Positions 54,215 through 62,424 of a stretch of 62,480 nucleotides of DNA are shown piece after piece. Position 1 is the first letter of the stretch. Each line of letters starts with the position of its first letter. The position numbers and the translations under genes were made by a program. Origin of the DNA: Desulfosarcinaceae bacterium (GTDB lineage Bacteria; Desulfobacterota; Desulfobacteria; Desulfobacterales; Desulfosarcinaceae). The stretch lies in the NCBI GenBank assembly GCA_030066015.1, contig JASJCL010000036.1, positions 1-62,480 of the forward strand, written 5' to 3'. Below the pieces are notes generated by a model, which was not told the origin of the DNA, did not search any database, and worked only from the letters and a program-made list of their open reading frames with translations.

Positions 54215-54964
54215 TCACTGCGAATCACTGTGAAAGGCCAGGCGGACCTGGTAGCTGGCGCCGCTGGCGGCGTTGACCAGCTTGAGGCGCAGGAGGCTTG
54301 CCGACTGGGCCTCGCCGGGAAAAAAGAGGATCCCGTGGGCCAGGGTTTCGGGCTGAATCGCTTTGTTTTGCAGGGATTTGGCCCTGAGATCGGTGACGAT
54401 TTTGCGCCGGGCATCGCCCGAGGCGAACCCCTGCGCACCGCCCAAGGTAGCGCCGGCGGCGGCACCCACGGCGGCGCCTTTGCCCAGGGCCTCTCCCACA
54501 TCTCCACCGGAGACGATGCCGACTGCGGCGCCGATGATGGTTCCGGCGGCCGCACCGAGAAAGCCCTTGTAGGCGCCCTCTTTGGCGATCTCCTTGGTTT
54601 GGGCATATTTGGTGGCGCGTTCATGGGCCATGTCCTGGGTCAGCAGGGGCCATAAGTTGCCCTCCTGATCCTCGAGAAAGGTCTGGCTGGTGTCGATCTC
54701 CAGCTCCTCTTGGCCCTGGTTGTCGAAAACCAACTGGACCGGCAGCATGCCGGCGCCACGGATGTTGAAACCAAAGGCATCTTCTGCCGCGTCTTCGGCC
54801 ACGAACGCCTGACCGCCGATGACCGTGTTGGCCACGGTCGCCGTATTGCCATAGGCCGCGGGGGCTTTGAAGGGAAGGGGCTGTGCTTTGTAGCTGGTGC
54901 CACAGCCCGCGATGAACCCGACGAGAAGCAGGATTGGCCACACCAACGGGCGAAAGCGTATCAT
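54215..54964 (-). CDS. glycine-zipper lipoprotein
   Basis: The product is 249 residues from the ATG at 54964, with AGGAGAG upstream; a longer start at 55102 adds unconserved residues. It has a lipobox FIAGC (Cys 21) and a glycine-zipper stretch at about residues 130-180 (GFLGAAAGTIIGAAVGIVSG and GAAVGAAAGATLGGAQG) able to insert in membranes. A beta-rich C-terminal domain ends LLRLKLVNAASGASYQVRLAF. The function is unknown; an outer-membrane or envelope-stress lipoprotein is likely. Confidence 0.75.
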   Translation of the reverse strand: MIRFRPLVWPILLLVGFIAGCGTSYKAQPLPFKAPAAYGNTATVANTVIGGQAFVAEDAAEDAFGFNIRGAGMLPVQLVFDNQGQEELEIDTSQTFLEDQEGNLWPLLTQDMAHERATKYAQTKEIAKEGAYKGFLGAAAGTIIGAAVGIVSGGDVGEALGKGAAVGAAAGATLGGAQGFASGDARRKIVTDLRAKSLQNKAIQPETLAHGILFFPGEAQSASLLRLKLVNAASGASYQVRLAFHSDSQ

Positions 54965-55220
54965 GTGTCTCTCCTCTTGTTTCGGCCGCCACCCGCCGCC
55001 AGAAAGCTTGCCGTATGAATCCGCGCAGATGCACGCTTTCTCCGCCGTCGGGAGCGTCCACAAATTGGCCATCAATATAAGTATCTCAAGTGCAAACCGC
55101 AACGATTAAGCGCGTCGTTCCACGCTTTTTTGGGGGCTCTCCGGGCTTGGCAAGCCGGCCCGCGATTCGGTATGGTGGCCTATCCGTGGACCTCAAACCG
55201 GGCAGCCAAAGGAGGACCCC

Positions 55221-55562
55221 ATGCGTCACGGCGAAGCGCTGGTGTATGCGGATCTGACCACCGAGCAGATGGCCATCGTGGCCGCGGCCGAAGAACAGCT
55301 GCCGGCCGACGTCCGCTTGGTGGCTGTCAAACGCACCAGCGAGATGTTTGTGCTGGAGGCCAAGCTGGCGCCGAACGAGTGGTTGCGCGTTGACCAGGTG
55401 TACCCTGAGATCGAAGATTTGAAGAGCTTCTACAGCGACGGCGAAGCCTGCAAGGCGGCCAAGGCGGCTCTTAAAGGATTCCTCATCAGCAACAAGCTGA
55501 AACCCCAGCTAAAAAAAAGGCCCATCCGCATCCGCGTGATCCGAGCCAGCGACGAGGATTGA
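55221..55562 (+). CDS. small conserved-looking hypothetical protein
   Basis: The 113-residue cytoplasmic product has a strong AAAGGAGG ribosome site. It has an alpha/beta appearance, charged throughout, with a basic C-terminus (KPQLKKRPIRIRVIRA). I recognise no family. The stop is three bases before the Dus-family start, so the two are co-translated, which suggests a partner in RNA handling, but this is inference only. Confidence 0.7.
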   Translation: MRHGEALVYADLTTEQMAIVAAAEEQLPADVRLVAVKRTSEMFVLEAKLAPNEWLRVDQVYPEIEDLKSFYSDGEACKAAKAALKGFLISNKLKPQLKKRPIRIRVIRASDED

Positions 55563-55565
55563 TCC

Positions 55566-56600
55566 ATGAGCGGCGAAATGCTCAGTGACCTCAGCCGCCG
55601 TCTGCAGCGGCCGCTTCTGATCCGCGGCCGTCGGCTGGCGAACCGACTGGTGCTGTCGCCCATGGCGCAGCTGGGGCACGTGGCATACCGGCAGTTACTG
55701 GATGGGTTCGGAGGCTGCGGCTTGATGTTCTCGGAGATGTGCAGCGCTCGCCGAGTCCCCACCGAGACGCCCTCCCGATCCACCTATTTTCGCTGGCGTG
55801 ACGCGGAACGCAAGCGGCTGGTGATTCAGATCGTTGGCGCGGACCCGGATGAGATGGCTGCCGCCGCGGTGCGGATCGCCGCCGAAGGGCTCTTCGGAGT
55901 GGATTTGAACTTCGGCTGTTCGGTGGCCGCCATCTGCAAGCGCAAGTGCGGGGCCGCCTTGCTGGCGTCACCGGATCGGGCGGAAGCCATCGTACGGGCG
56001 GTTCGGCAAGCGATGGATCTGCCCCTCTTCGTCAAGTTCCGCACCGGCTGGAAAGATGACCCCGAGCTGCCGGTTGAGCTGGCCCGTCGATTCGCAGCCG
56101 CAGGTGCCGACGCCCTCACCTTCCATCCCCGGGTGGCCCCCGACCGCCGGAACCGGCCCGCGAAGTGGGCCTATATCCGGCTCGTCAAAGCCGCCGTGGA
56201 GATTCCCGTCTTTGGCAACGGCGACGTCTTCTCGGCCGCCGACTGTCTGCGCATGCTCGAGACCACCGGCTGCGACGGCGTGGCCGTGGGACGCATGGCC
56301 ATCACCCAGCCCTGGCTCTTTGCCCATTGGGTCCTGAAGGCGGTGCCGCCGGCGCAGGTCTATGCCGAGACCCCCCTGGCCATGGCCCGACTCCTCAACC
56401 ACCACTTCGAGCCAGCCAGCGCGCTGAGACGCTACAAGAAGTTTCTCAGCTACTATGCCGCCAACTTCCGCTTCGGCCACACCCTGTACAGCAAGACGGC
56501 CAACGTCCCCTCCATGGCGGCGGCCATCGCCGCCGTGGAGCGTTTCTTCGCCGCCCCCCCAGAACGGCTGGCCCAGCCGAGTATCGTGCGCTTCGCCTGA
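55566..56600 (+). CDS. tRNA-dihydrouridine synthase family protein
   Basis: The 344-residue flavoprotein with a TIM-barrel Dus fold contains LVLSPMAQLGHVAYRQLL (FMN site), a catalytic-Cys motif written VDLNFGCSVAAICKRKCGAAL, KFRTGWKDD, ALTFHPRV and IPVFGNGDVFSAADC with GVAVGRMAITQPW. Dus enzymes normally have GCP at the catalytic Cys; here the Pro is Ser, and the Cys is kept. Which uridine it reduces is unknown. Confidence 0.85.
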   Translation: MSGEMLSDLSRRLQRPLLIRGRRLANRLVLSPMAQLGHVAYRQLLDGFGGCGLMFSEMCSARRVPTETPSRSTYFRWRDAERKRLVIQIVGADPDEMAAAAVRIAAEGLFGVDLNFGCSVAAICKRKCGAALLASPDRAEAIVRAVRQAMDLPLFVKFRTGWKDDPELPVELARRFAAAGADALTFHPRVAPDRRNRPAKWAYIRLVKAAVEIPVFGNGDVFSAADCLRMLETTGCDGVAVGRMAITQPWLFAHWVLKAVPPAQVYAETPLAMARLLNHHFEPASALRRYKKFLSYYAANFRFGHTLYSKTANVPSMAAAIAAVERFFAAPPERLAQPSIVRFA

Positions 56601-56922
56601 TCCGCCCCTCCAACACGCCCGCAATTGGGCAGCGCCAAGTCATTCACCACAGCCAACGCTGCCGCAGATCGATCCCCACTGGATCGCTTTTACCCGCTGG
56701 GATCGCGACCGCCCCCCGAACTGGATACTTTTTCCCCATGGCCGCCCAGGGGCAGATGGGCTGCGGTTGCAAGGGCCACTATCATTTAATCATCTTAGAT
56801 AATGATAACAAATGGTTGGTTTTGGTGTGGTTGCGTTTGGCCCGGTGTGGCATACCTGTTGCTCAATCCATAGCCAACACAATTCGCTCAATCCACATTG
56901 AAACTAACAAGGAGGCAAGACC
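56601..56922 (+). promoter_or_regulatory. gene-free spacer with a Fur-box-like site
   Basis: GATAATGATAAC at 56798-56809 matches 11 of the first 12 bases of the Fur consensus. It belongs to a larger inverted repeat, TATCATT at 56780-56786 with AATGATA at 56801-56807. The site is about 115 bases upstream of the CpxP/Spy-like gene. A 62-codon open frame from 56738 has no ribosome site and is not called. Confidence 0.4.
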
Positions 56923-57387
56923 ATGAAAAGGATTCGTATGCGTCACGTTGTTGTGCTGCTGGCCGCAATCGCTATGGTGGGGATTGGCACCAGTGCAATG
57001 GCCTATCGCGGCTGGATGAACAGTGAAGGCGGCTATGGCGACTGTTCCGGCGGCGGTTGTGACGGCGTTGCCGCCGATCTGACCGAGGAGCAGCGCACCC
57101 AGTTGAGGGAATCCCGCCAGGCCTTTTTCGAAGACACCGAGGCCCTGCGGGATCAGCTGCGTGACAAGGCCGATGAACTGCACACCGTCCTCGCAGCCGA
57201 TTCGGTGGATGCCGCTGCGGCCGCTGAACTGCAGACCGAGATCTCCGGGATCAAGGCCGAACTGGACCAGAAGCGCCTGGCCCATCGCATCGAGATGCAG
57301 CAATTGTTTCCCGAACGCGAAGGCGGCCCGCGCTACAAGGGGGGGCGTGGCTTCGGCCGGCGCGGTGGTGGCTGTGGGCGCTGGTAG
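56923..57387 (+). CDS. CpxP/Spy/ZraP-like periplasmic (metal-sensing) protein
   Basis: The 154-residue product has a signal peptide cleaved near AMAYRG (residue 27). A Cys-rich short segment (GDCSGGGCDG) precedes an LTEEQRTQLRESRQAFFEDT helix and a long helical hairpin of the LTXXQ type (about residues 50-125), then a Gly/Arg-rich tail with one more Cys and HRIE. Family members are periplasmic chaperones or zinc/copper sensors. AAGGAGG precedes the start. Confidence 0.85.
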   Translation: MKRIRMRHVVVLLAAIAMVGIGTSAMAYRGWMNSEGGYGDCSGGGCDGVAADLTEEQRTQLRESRQAFFEDTEALRDQLRDKADELHTVLAADSVDAAAAAELQTEISGIKAELDQKRLAHRIEMQQLFPEREGGPRYKGGRGFGRRGGGCGRW

Positions 57388-57424
57388 GTACCCACGCCGA
57401 TTTTACGCAACCTTCCGCTAAACC

Positions 57425-57459
57425 AGCGGCCGCCGGCATCGCCGGCGGCCGCTCTTGCT
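57425..57459 (+). terminator. terminator-like GC hairpin between convergent genes
   Basis: A perfect 13-base-pair stem (AGCGGCCGCCGGC at 57425-57437 with GCCGGCGGCCGCT at 57441-57453) and an ATC loop, followed by a weak T stretch (CTTGCTT). Confidence 0.6.
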
Positions 57460-57532
57460 TGATACCCAGATGCACGATGCCCGTCAATCGACGGATGGCG
57501 GGCACCATCGTCCCAAGCCGACCAACGGCAGG

Positions 57533-58255
57533 TCACCGCTGGGGCAGATGCCGCCATACCGCGTCGAACAGTAACCGGGAAGCGTCGTAGGCCCCCTGTG
57601 CGTCGCCGGCTTGGATGGCGGTGAACAACCGGCGGTGATCCTTCACCGATTCCTGCAGGACTTTGACGTTGTGGATATCCAGACGACGCGCACTGAGCAC
57701 GGCCTGGCGCATGGTGACGCCGATCTGGGCCAGAAGCTCGTTGTGGCTCGCCTCCATGATGGCCATGTGGAAGGCCATATCCACGGCCAGATAGGTCTCG
57801 TAGTCAAAGCGGCTTCCATCCGTTGCCGCCGTCAACATCTCAGCCATCTCCTCCAGCGGTTCGGCAATGGCCGCGATCTCCGTTGGACTGCAGCGTTCAG
57901 CGGCGCAGCGGGCCGCTTCGGACTCGATCAGCCGGCGCACCTCGGTGACCTTGCGCAGGAACTCCACCTTGCCATCCACCTGCAGTTTCCATGTGAGAAC
58001 ATCTGCATCGAAGAGGTTCCAATTGCTGCGCGGCTGCACCAGGGTACCCACCTTGGGTCGCGCCTGGATAAGACCCTTCTGGGTCAGCACTTTGGTGGCC
58101 TCCCGCAGGACACCCCTGCTCACCTGGTACTCTTTGCACAGGGCGTCCTCGTTGGGCAGGGTGGTTTCGCTGGGATAATCCCCCTTGAGGATTCTAAGGG
58201 CGATCTCCTCCATGATGTATTCATAGAGCTTGCGGTGATAGGCTTTGGGGGGCAT
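57533..58255 (-). CDS. FadR-type GntR transcriptional regulator (FCD domain)
   Basis: The 240-residue product has an N-terminal winged HTH (LPNEDALCKEYQVSRGVLREATKVL, about residues 33-57) and a C-terminal all-helical FCD domain with metal-type residues in DMAFHMAIMEASHN and VKDHRRLFTAI. Such regulators usually respond to organic acids or sugar acids. A CAATCAT/ATGATTG inverted repeat lies about 95 bases upstream of its start and could be its operator. The effector is unknown. Confidence 0.88.
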   Translation of the reverse strand: MPPKAYHRKLYEYIMEEIALRILKGDYPSETTLPNEDALCKEYQVSRGVLREATKVLTQKGLIQARPKVGTLVQPRSNWNLFDADVLTWKLQVDGKVEFLRKVTEVRRLIESEAARCAAERCSPTEIAAIAEPLEEMAEMLTAATDGSRFDYETYLAVDMAFHMAIMEASHNELLAQIGVTMRQAVLSARRLDIHNVKVLQESVKDHRRLFTAIQAGDAQGAYDASRLLFDAVWRHLPQR

Positions 58256-58347
58256 GCGGTTGCCTTCGATGCCTTTGGTGGGGTGTGATGGATACTAACG
58301 TATGGGGGCGCTGTCGCCCATCCCATGATGCCGCTGGTCGTTAGATC

Positions 58348-58372
58348 CAATCATTTAATCGTCCTATGATTG
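58348..58372. promoter_or_regulatory. inverted repeat, candidate operator
   Basis: CAATCAT at 58348-58354 and ATGATTG at 58366-58372 are exact inverted repeats 11 bases apart, upstream of the GntR gene and opposite the uspA-nhaC direction. It could be bound by the adjacent regulator, but the spacing is wider than the classical FadR-type site. Confidence 0.35.
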
Positions 58373-58437
58373 AATATCCCGAATTAAAGGCCGCGTCAAA
58401 TGGGACGCGAAACCCTTTCAAGCCGGTGGTTTGGTGC

Positions 58438-58483
58438 TTGACAAGATGACGCGCCTTGCGTAATGATTATATAATTATATAAT
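58438..58483 (+). promoter_or_regulatory. promoter-like site and 18-base perfect palindrome
   Basis: TTGACA at 58438-58443 and TAATGA at 58461-58466 (spacing 17) are followed at once by the perfect AT-only palindrome at 58466-58483. Transcription from here would run through more than 700 bases without a recognisable gene before uspA. Confidence 0.45.
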
Positions 58484-59211
58484 GAATGAATGATATGTAA
58501 TAACGGGATTGATTTCAAGTTTTCCTTGCCCGGGTTCGCTATGCTAACCGGATGGCTCTTTCATCTCTTGCAAAAGCGCATCGCTCCCCGAATGGTAATG
58601 GCACCCGGATAGGACCCGCAGCGCCTGCGGTCCTCTTCGTAGAATTAACGGATGGGGGACACCCCCATTGCAGGGTTGTCAGCAGGTTCGCCGCCACCGC
58701 CAGGATTACGCCCTCCACACGAGAGGGTACCCACTTTCTGAGATCTTCCAAAAAGAGCTTGAGTCGCCAATGGCGCTTCCACCCTGCTGGTCCGCCTTGA
58801 TGTGACCCGCCTCCGCGTTCAGGCGCCGTTTGAACAAGGCTCAACTCCATGTATCTGAGCATGGCGAAGTATATCGAAGGGCTGTCTGCTCTGATCATGC
58901 ATCCATCACCACCAGGGGTGGCACCCGGACCCCTCGATGGCTGCCTTCGGCAGCCCGATGGTTTCGGACACCGTCCCATGCCGAACCATCAACCTGGCAC
59001 TTGGCAATCGTCGTCGGCGGTCCAAGGTCGGAATGCCGAGTCCAACTAATATTAAGGTGTGCCGTGTACGTCGACGGATCCATCCCTGCGGCCGTGGCGG
59101 CATTCCGGTGATCGTCAAAGGGGCCATCTGACGGGTGCTGAATCCAGGACGACGCTTCATTTTGAAGTGATTGACCATTAATCTGATCCACTCTGGACAG
59201 GGGAGGCGTTT

Positions 59212-59670
59212 ATGGAGGCATTTAAAAATCTTCTCTACCCGATTGCGCTGACGGAAGTTTCGCCCAAGGTGGTGCCGTACGTGGTCACCATGGCAAAGCA
59301 ACTCGATGCAGATGTTCACCTGCTGCATGTATTACGCCGGTTCGATTGGTACGTGGACACCTATGTGTCTGATCCCCCAAAACCCGATTTCAAACGCATT
59401 GCCAGTGACTTCGAAACCCAGCTGATCCAGGGTGTGCAGGAGAAACTCAAAGCGTTTCAGCTGAAGCACTTACAGGATACCCGCGTCGCAAAAGCCAGTG
59501 TGGTCTCCGGAACGCATTACAAGCGGATCATCGAATATGTAAAAACCGAGCAGATCGATCTCGTCATTATGGGGACCGGAACCACGATTCAAAAAATGAT
59601 GTTCGGCTCGGTCGCGGATAAAGTCTCCCGGCTGGCGCCGGTGCCCGTCATGTTGGTCAAATCCAGCTAA
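59212..59670 (+). CDS. universal stress protein (UspA family)
   Basis: The 152-residue alpha/beta product has a hydrophobic first strand (NLLYPIALTEV), the IDLVIMGTG strand and the ATP-type glycine pattern GTGTTIQKMMFGSVADKVSR before the final VPVMLVK strand. GGGGAGG lies just upstream. It precedes the NhaC-type antiporter by 44 bases and may monitor or modulate it, as fused or neighbouring Usp proteins do for other transporters (inference). Confidence 0.9.
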   Translation: MEAFKNLLYPIALTEVSPKVVPYVVTMAKQLDADVHLLHVLRRFDWYVDTYVSDPPKPDFKRIASDFETQLIQGVQEKLKAFQLKHLQDTRVAKASVVSGTHYKRIIEYVKTEQIDLVIMGTGTTIQKMMFGSVADKVSRLAPVPVMLVKSS

Positions 59671-59714
59671 GATGCATGCCATCGTAGGCAGACCAAGAAT
59701 AAAGGAGAAAAATC

Positions 59715-61145
59715 ATGGCTGACAAACGTGAAAAGCGGGATCCGTATCTCTGGGAAGCATTGGTCTCGATCCTGGGGCTGATAATTTTTATCAGCCTGGC
59801 GATCTTGCGCTATGAAACAGATGCCCATGTTCCAATTCTACTGGGGGTGTTTGTGGCGGCGATGATCGGCATGCGGGCCGGTTATACGTGGAAGGAGATT
59901 GAAACCGGCATGCTCAACGGCATCACCAACTCCCTGCAGGCCATCGTGATTCTGTCCATTATCGGCATCCTCATTGGCGTTTGGATCTTGAGCGGCGTCG
60001 TCCCCACCCTGCTCTACTACGGCCTGAAAATACTGCATCCCACCATATTTCTGCCGGCGGCTTTGATCATCTGCTCCATCACCTCGTTGGCCACCGGCTC
60101 CTCCTGGGGTACTTCGGGAACCATCGGTATCGCCCTCATCGGTATTGGCGATGGCCTGGGCTTCCCGTTGCCGGTCGTGGCCGGGGCGGTTCTATCCGGT
60201 GCCTATTTCGGCGATAAAATGTCCCCGCTCTCCGACACGACCAACATGGCGCCGGCCATGGTCGGCACGGATCTGTATACCCACATCAAACACATGAGCT
60301 ACACGACCGGCGTCAGCTATGCGCTGACCTTGATCATCGAGATCGCACTTGGCTTTTTTTACGGCGGCGGAGAGACAAGCATGGACAGCGTCAACACGAT
60401 CCTGACCGGTATCGACGCCCAGTTCAGCGTCAATCCCCTATTGCTGCTGCCGCCGCTGATTGTCATGGCGTTGGCGTTTAAAAAGATTCCGGCGGTTCCG
60501 GGCATTGTGATCGGAATAATCGCGGCCGCCATTCTGGGGGCGATTCTCCAGGGCAATAGCTTCGGCAACCTGCTCTCCGCGGCCTATGGCGGTTATACCA
60601 GCAATAGCGGCGTGGAGGCTGTCGACAACCTGCTGACCAAAGGTGGCTTTCAATCCATGATGTACACCGTGTCTTTGGTGATCTGCGCCATGATGTTCGG
60701 CGGCATCATGGAAAAAACCAATCAGCTGCGCGTCGTTGTGAGCGTCATTCTCAAAAAGGCGCAGTCAACAGGCTCCGTGATCACGGCCACCATATTGACC
60801 GCCATCGGTTCCAACCTGATCCTGTGCGACCAGTACATGTCCATCGTCATGACGGGCAAGATGTACGCCCAATCATATACGGACAAAGGCCTGCATCCAA
60901 AGAATCTGTCCCGCGCCATCGAGGACAGTGCGACGGTCACGGCCAACCTGGTGCCGTGGAACTCGGGCGGCGCATACCAGGCGGCCACCTTGGGGGTGCC
61001 CACCATTGCGTACCTGCCGTTTAACTTCTTCTGTTGGCTGACACCCGTCGTTTCGATGCTCTACGGCTGGTTCAATATCACCATCACGCCCTTGGAGGAG
61101 GAGGCCGAAACACCCGACGCAGTGGCCGCGTCAGATTCCGTCTAG
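59715..61145 (+). CDS. NhaC-family Na+/H+ antiporter
   Basis: The 476-residue protein has about 12 membrane helices. It carries the family signature GAYFGDKMSPLSDTTNMAPA near residues 165-185, the TGSSWGTSGTIGIAL segment and SAVTAN-type DSATVTANLVPWNSGGAYQA near 400. NhaC members exchange Na+ for H+ or, in some branches, dicarboxylates or amines. AAGGAG precedes the start. A solute-binding protein follows 59 bases later, which is unusual for a single-protein antiporter. Confidence 0.9.
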   Translation: MADKREKRDPYLWEALVSILGLIIFISLAILRYETDAHVPILLGVFVAAMIGMRAGYTWKEIETGMLNGITNSLQAIVILSIIGILIGVWILSGVVPTLLYYGLKILHPTIFLPAALIICSITSLATGSSWGTSGTIGIALIGIGDGLGFPLPVVAGAVLSGAYFGDKMSPLSDTTNMAPAMVGTDLYTHIKHMSYTTGVSYALTLIIEIALGFFYGGGETSMDSVNTILTGIDAQFSVNPLLLLPPLIVMALAFKKIPAVPGIVIGIIAAAILGAILQGNSFGNLLSAAYGGYTSNSGVEAVDNLLTKGGFQSMMYTVSLVICAMMFGGIMEKTNQLRVVVSVILKKAQSTGSVITATILTAIGSNLILCDQYMSIVMTGKMYAQSYTDKGLHPKNLSRAIEDSATVTANLVPWNSGGAYQAATLGVPTIAYLPFNFFCWLTPVVSMLYGWFNITITPLEEEAETPDAVAASDSV

Positions 61146-61204
61146 CGGCATGAGGGACCATCGTTTGCAGATGTCAGCGACAACACGCAAAGGGAGAGAG
61201 GGAC

Positions 61205-62101
61205 ATGTCTAAGACAATCTACGCGAAGATTATCCTTGTCCTTACCTTGGCCGGGCTATGGTTGGTGTCCGGTATCGGATCTGCCTGTGCGGCAGATATG
61301 GAGTTATCGCCAGATTCGACCCTGGAAGGGATCCTCCAGCGCGGTGAACTGCGGATCGGCCTGGAGGTGGGCTACATGCCTTTTGAGATGATCGACAAAC
61401 GCAGCGGTTTGCGACAGAAGGCGATTCAGCACGGCGGGTTTCGGCGCAAGGGCCGTCAACTCAGTCTGATGGGCTTCGATATCGATATGGGCATTGAGAT
61501 GGCCGCGGCACTGGGGGTCAAGCCGGTGTTTGTGGACACCTTCTGGCCCAGTATCATACCGGCCCTGAATCTCGGCCGCTTCGACATCATTTTCGGCGGC
61601 ATGTCCGTCACCGAGGGACGGAAGAAGCTCGTTGATTTTGCCGACCCATTTATGACGGTGGGCCAAACCGTCCTGCTCAACGCCAAGCATAAAGAGAGCG
61701 TGAAATCCTACAAGGACCTCAACGACGCCAAATTTGTGGTGGTATCCAAACCCGGCACCACCGGTGAGGAAGCCGTGCAGCGCCTGATTTCCAATGCCAC
61801 TTATGAGACTGCCGATACGGAGATCGAGGGGGCCATGCGCGTTTTGGCAGGCTCGGCGGATGCTTTTGTCTACGACCTGCCCTTTAATGCGGTGTTTCGG
61901 GCCATGCATCCGTCCGATCAGCTGATCTTCCTGGACGAACCCTTCACCAATGAACCCATTGCCTGGGCGGTTCGGAAAAACGATCCCGATTTTCTCAAAT
62001 GGTTGAATACATTTTTGGCGGAGATCAAGCAGGACGGGCGTTTTCAAAAAATGCACGACAAGTGGTTCAAGAACACCGACTGGTTCAAATACGCCCGCTG
62101 A
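61205..62101 (+). CDS. family 3 periplasmic solute-binding protein
   Basis: The 298-residue product has a Sec signal peptide (cleavage near SACAADM, residue 31) and the amino-acid-binding fold: LRIGLEVGYMPFEMIDK, GFDIDMGIEMAAALGVKPVF and RFDIIFGGMSVTEGRKKLVDFADPF. An inserted basic stretch (RQKAIQHGGFRRKGRQ) lies between the first strands. The matching ABC permease and ATPase are not within the window; they may follow beyond its end. The ligand is unknown. Confidence 0.9.
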   Translation: MSKTIYAKIILVLTLAGLWLVSGIGSACAADMELSPDSTLEGILQRGELRIGLEVGYMPFEMIDKRSGLRQKAIQHGGFRRKGRQLSLMGFDIDMGIEMAAALGVKPVFVDTFWPSIIPALNLGRFDIIFGGMSVTEGRKKLVDFADPFMTVGQTVLLNAKHKESVKSYKDLNDAKFVVVSKPGTTGEEAVQRLISNATYETADTEIEGAMRVLAGSADAFVYDLPFNAVFRAMHPSDQLIFLDEPFTNEPIAWAVRKNDPDFLKWLNTFLAEIKQDGRFQKMHDKWFKNTDWFKYAR

Positions 62102-62424
62102 GCGCAACCGTCGGGTAGCAGGGTCGCCACAAATCATTGCGGTCTGCTTTGGGCGCAACCCATAGAGCGGTCAGCCCCAAAGGGCATTCATCTCCCGATG
62201 GGTATCTCATGCTGAGACCGCTACCGAGAGCAACTCGTATCTGCCGAGAGCCCCCTGCCCATCGCAGGGGGCTCACTGCTGATAGCAAATGATTTGTGCC
62301 GCTTGACGGATCGATATGGAATTCGGTCGCTAGATGCAGATGCTTATCAGACAGAAAGGCGGCCATTGGGAACCCGGAGCGTTGCGTTTCAGATGGCAAT
62401 GATCTACCCGCTATAGACGATGAC
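62102..62424 (+). other. non-coding stretch with two strong hairpins
   Basis: The 323-base spacer has no convincing gene. AGCGGTCAGC (62166-62175) pairs with GCT and GACCGCT (62211-62222) around an inner GCAT/ATGC stem. GAGCCCCCTGC (62248-62258) pairs perfectly with GCAGGGGGCTC (62264-62274) with a five-base loop and no T run. A structured leader or small RNA is possible. Confidence 0.4.

Larger units (their letters stand above)
58256..59211. other. 956-base gene-free region with several hairpins
   Basis: No open frame here resembles a protein I know; the longest (minus strand, 58539-58979) has no ribosome site and a composition unlike its neighbours. Perfect hairpins include ATGGGGG/CCCCCAT at 58652-58668 and GGCTGCC/GGCAGCC at 58939-58955. 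A bulged stem lies around 58612-58634, and a short direct repeat GGCACCCGGA occurs near 58600 and 58920. It may be a structured RNA, a decayed gene or the remnant of a mobile element. Confidence 0.4.

Noticed and set aside
56738-56926. 62-codon frame with a MGCGCKGHYH-like start
   Set aside because: The Cys/His start is tempting, but there is no ribosome site and it contains the Fur-like box and runs into the next gene start.
58539-58979. 146-codon minus-strand frame in the gene-free region
   Set aside because: No ribosome site, no family resemblance and strong hairpins inside it; kept only as part of the unexplained region.
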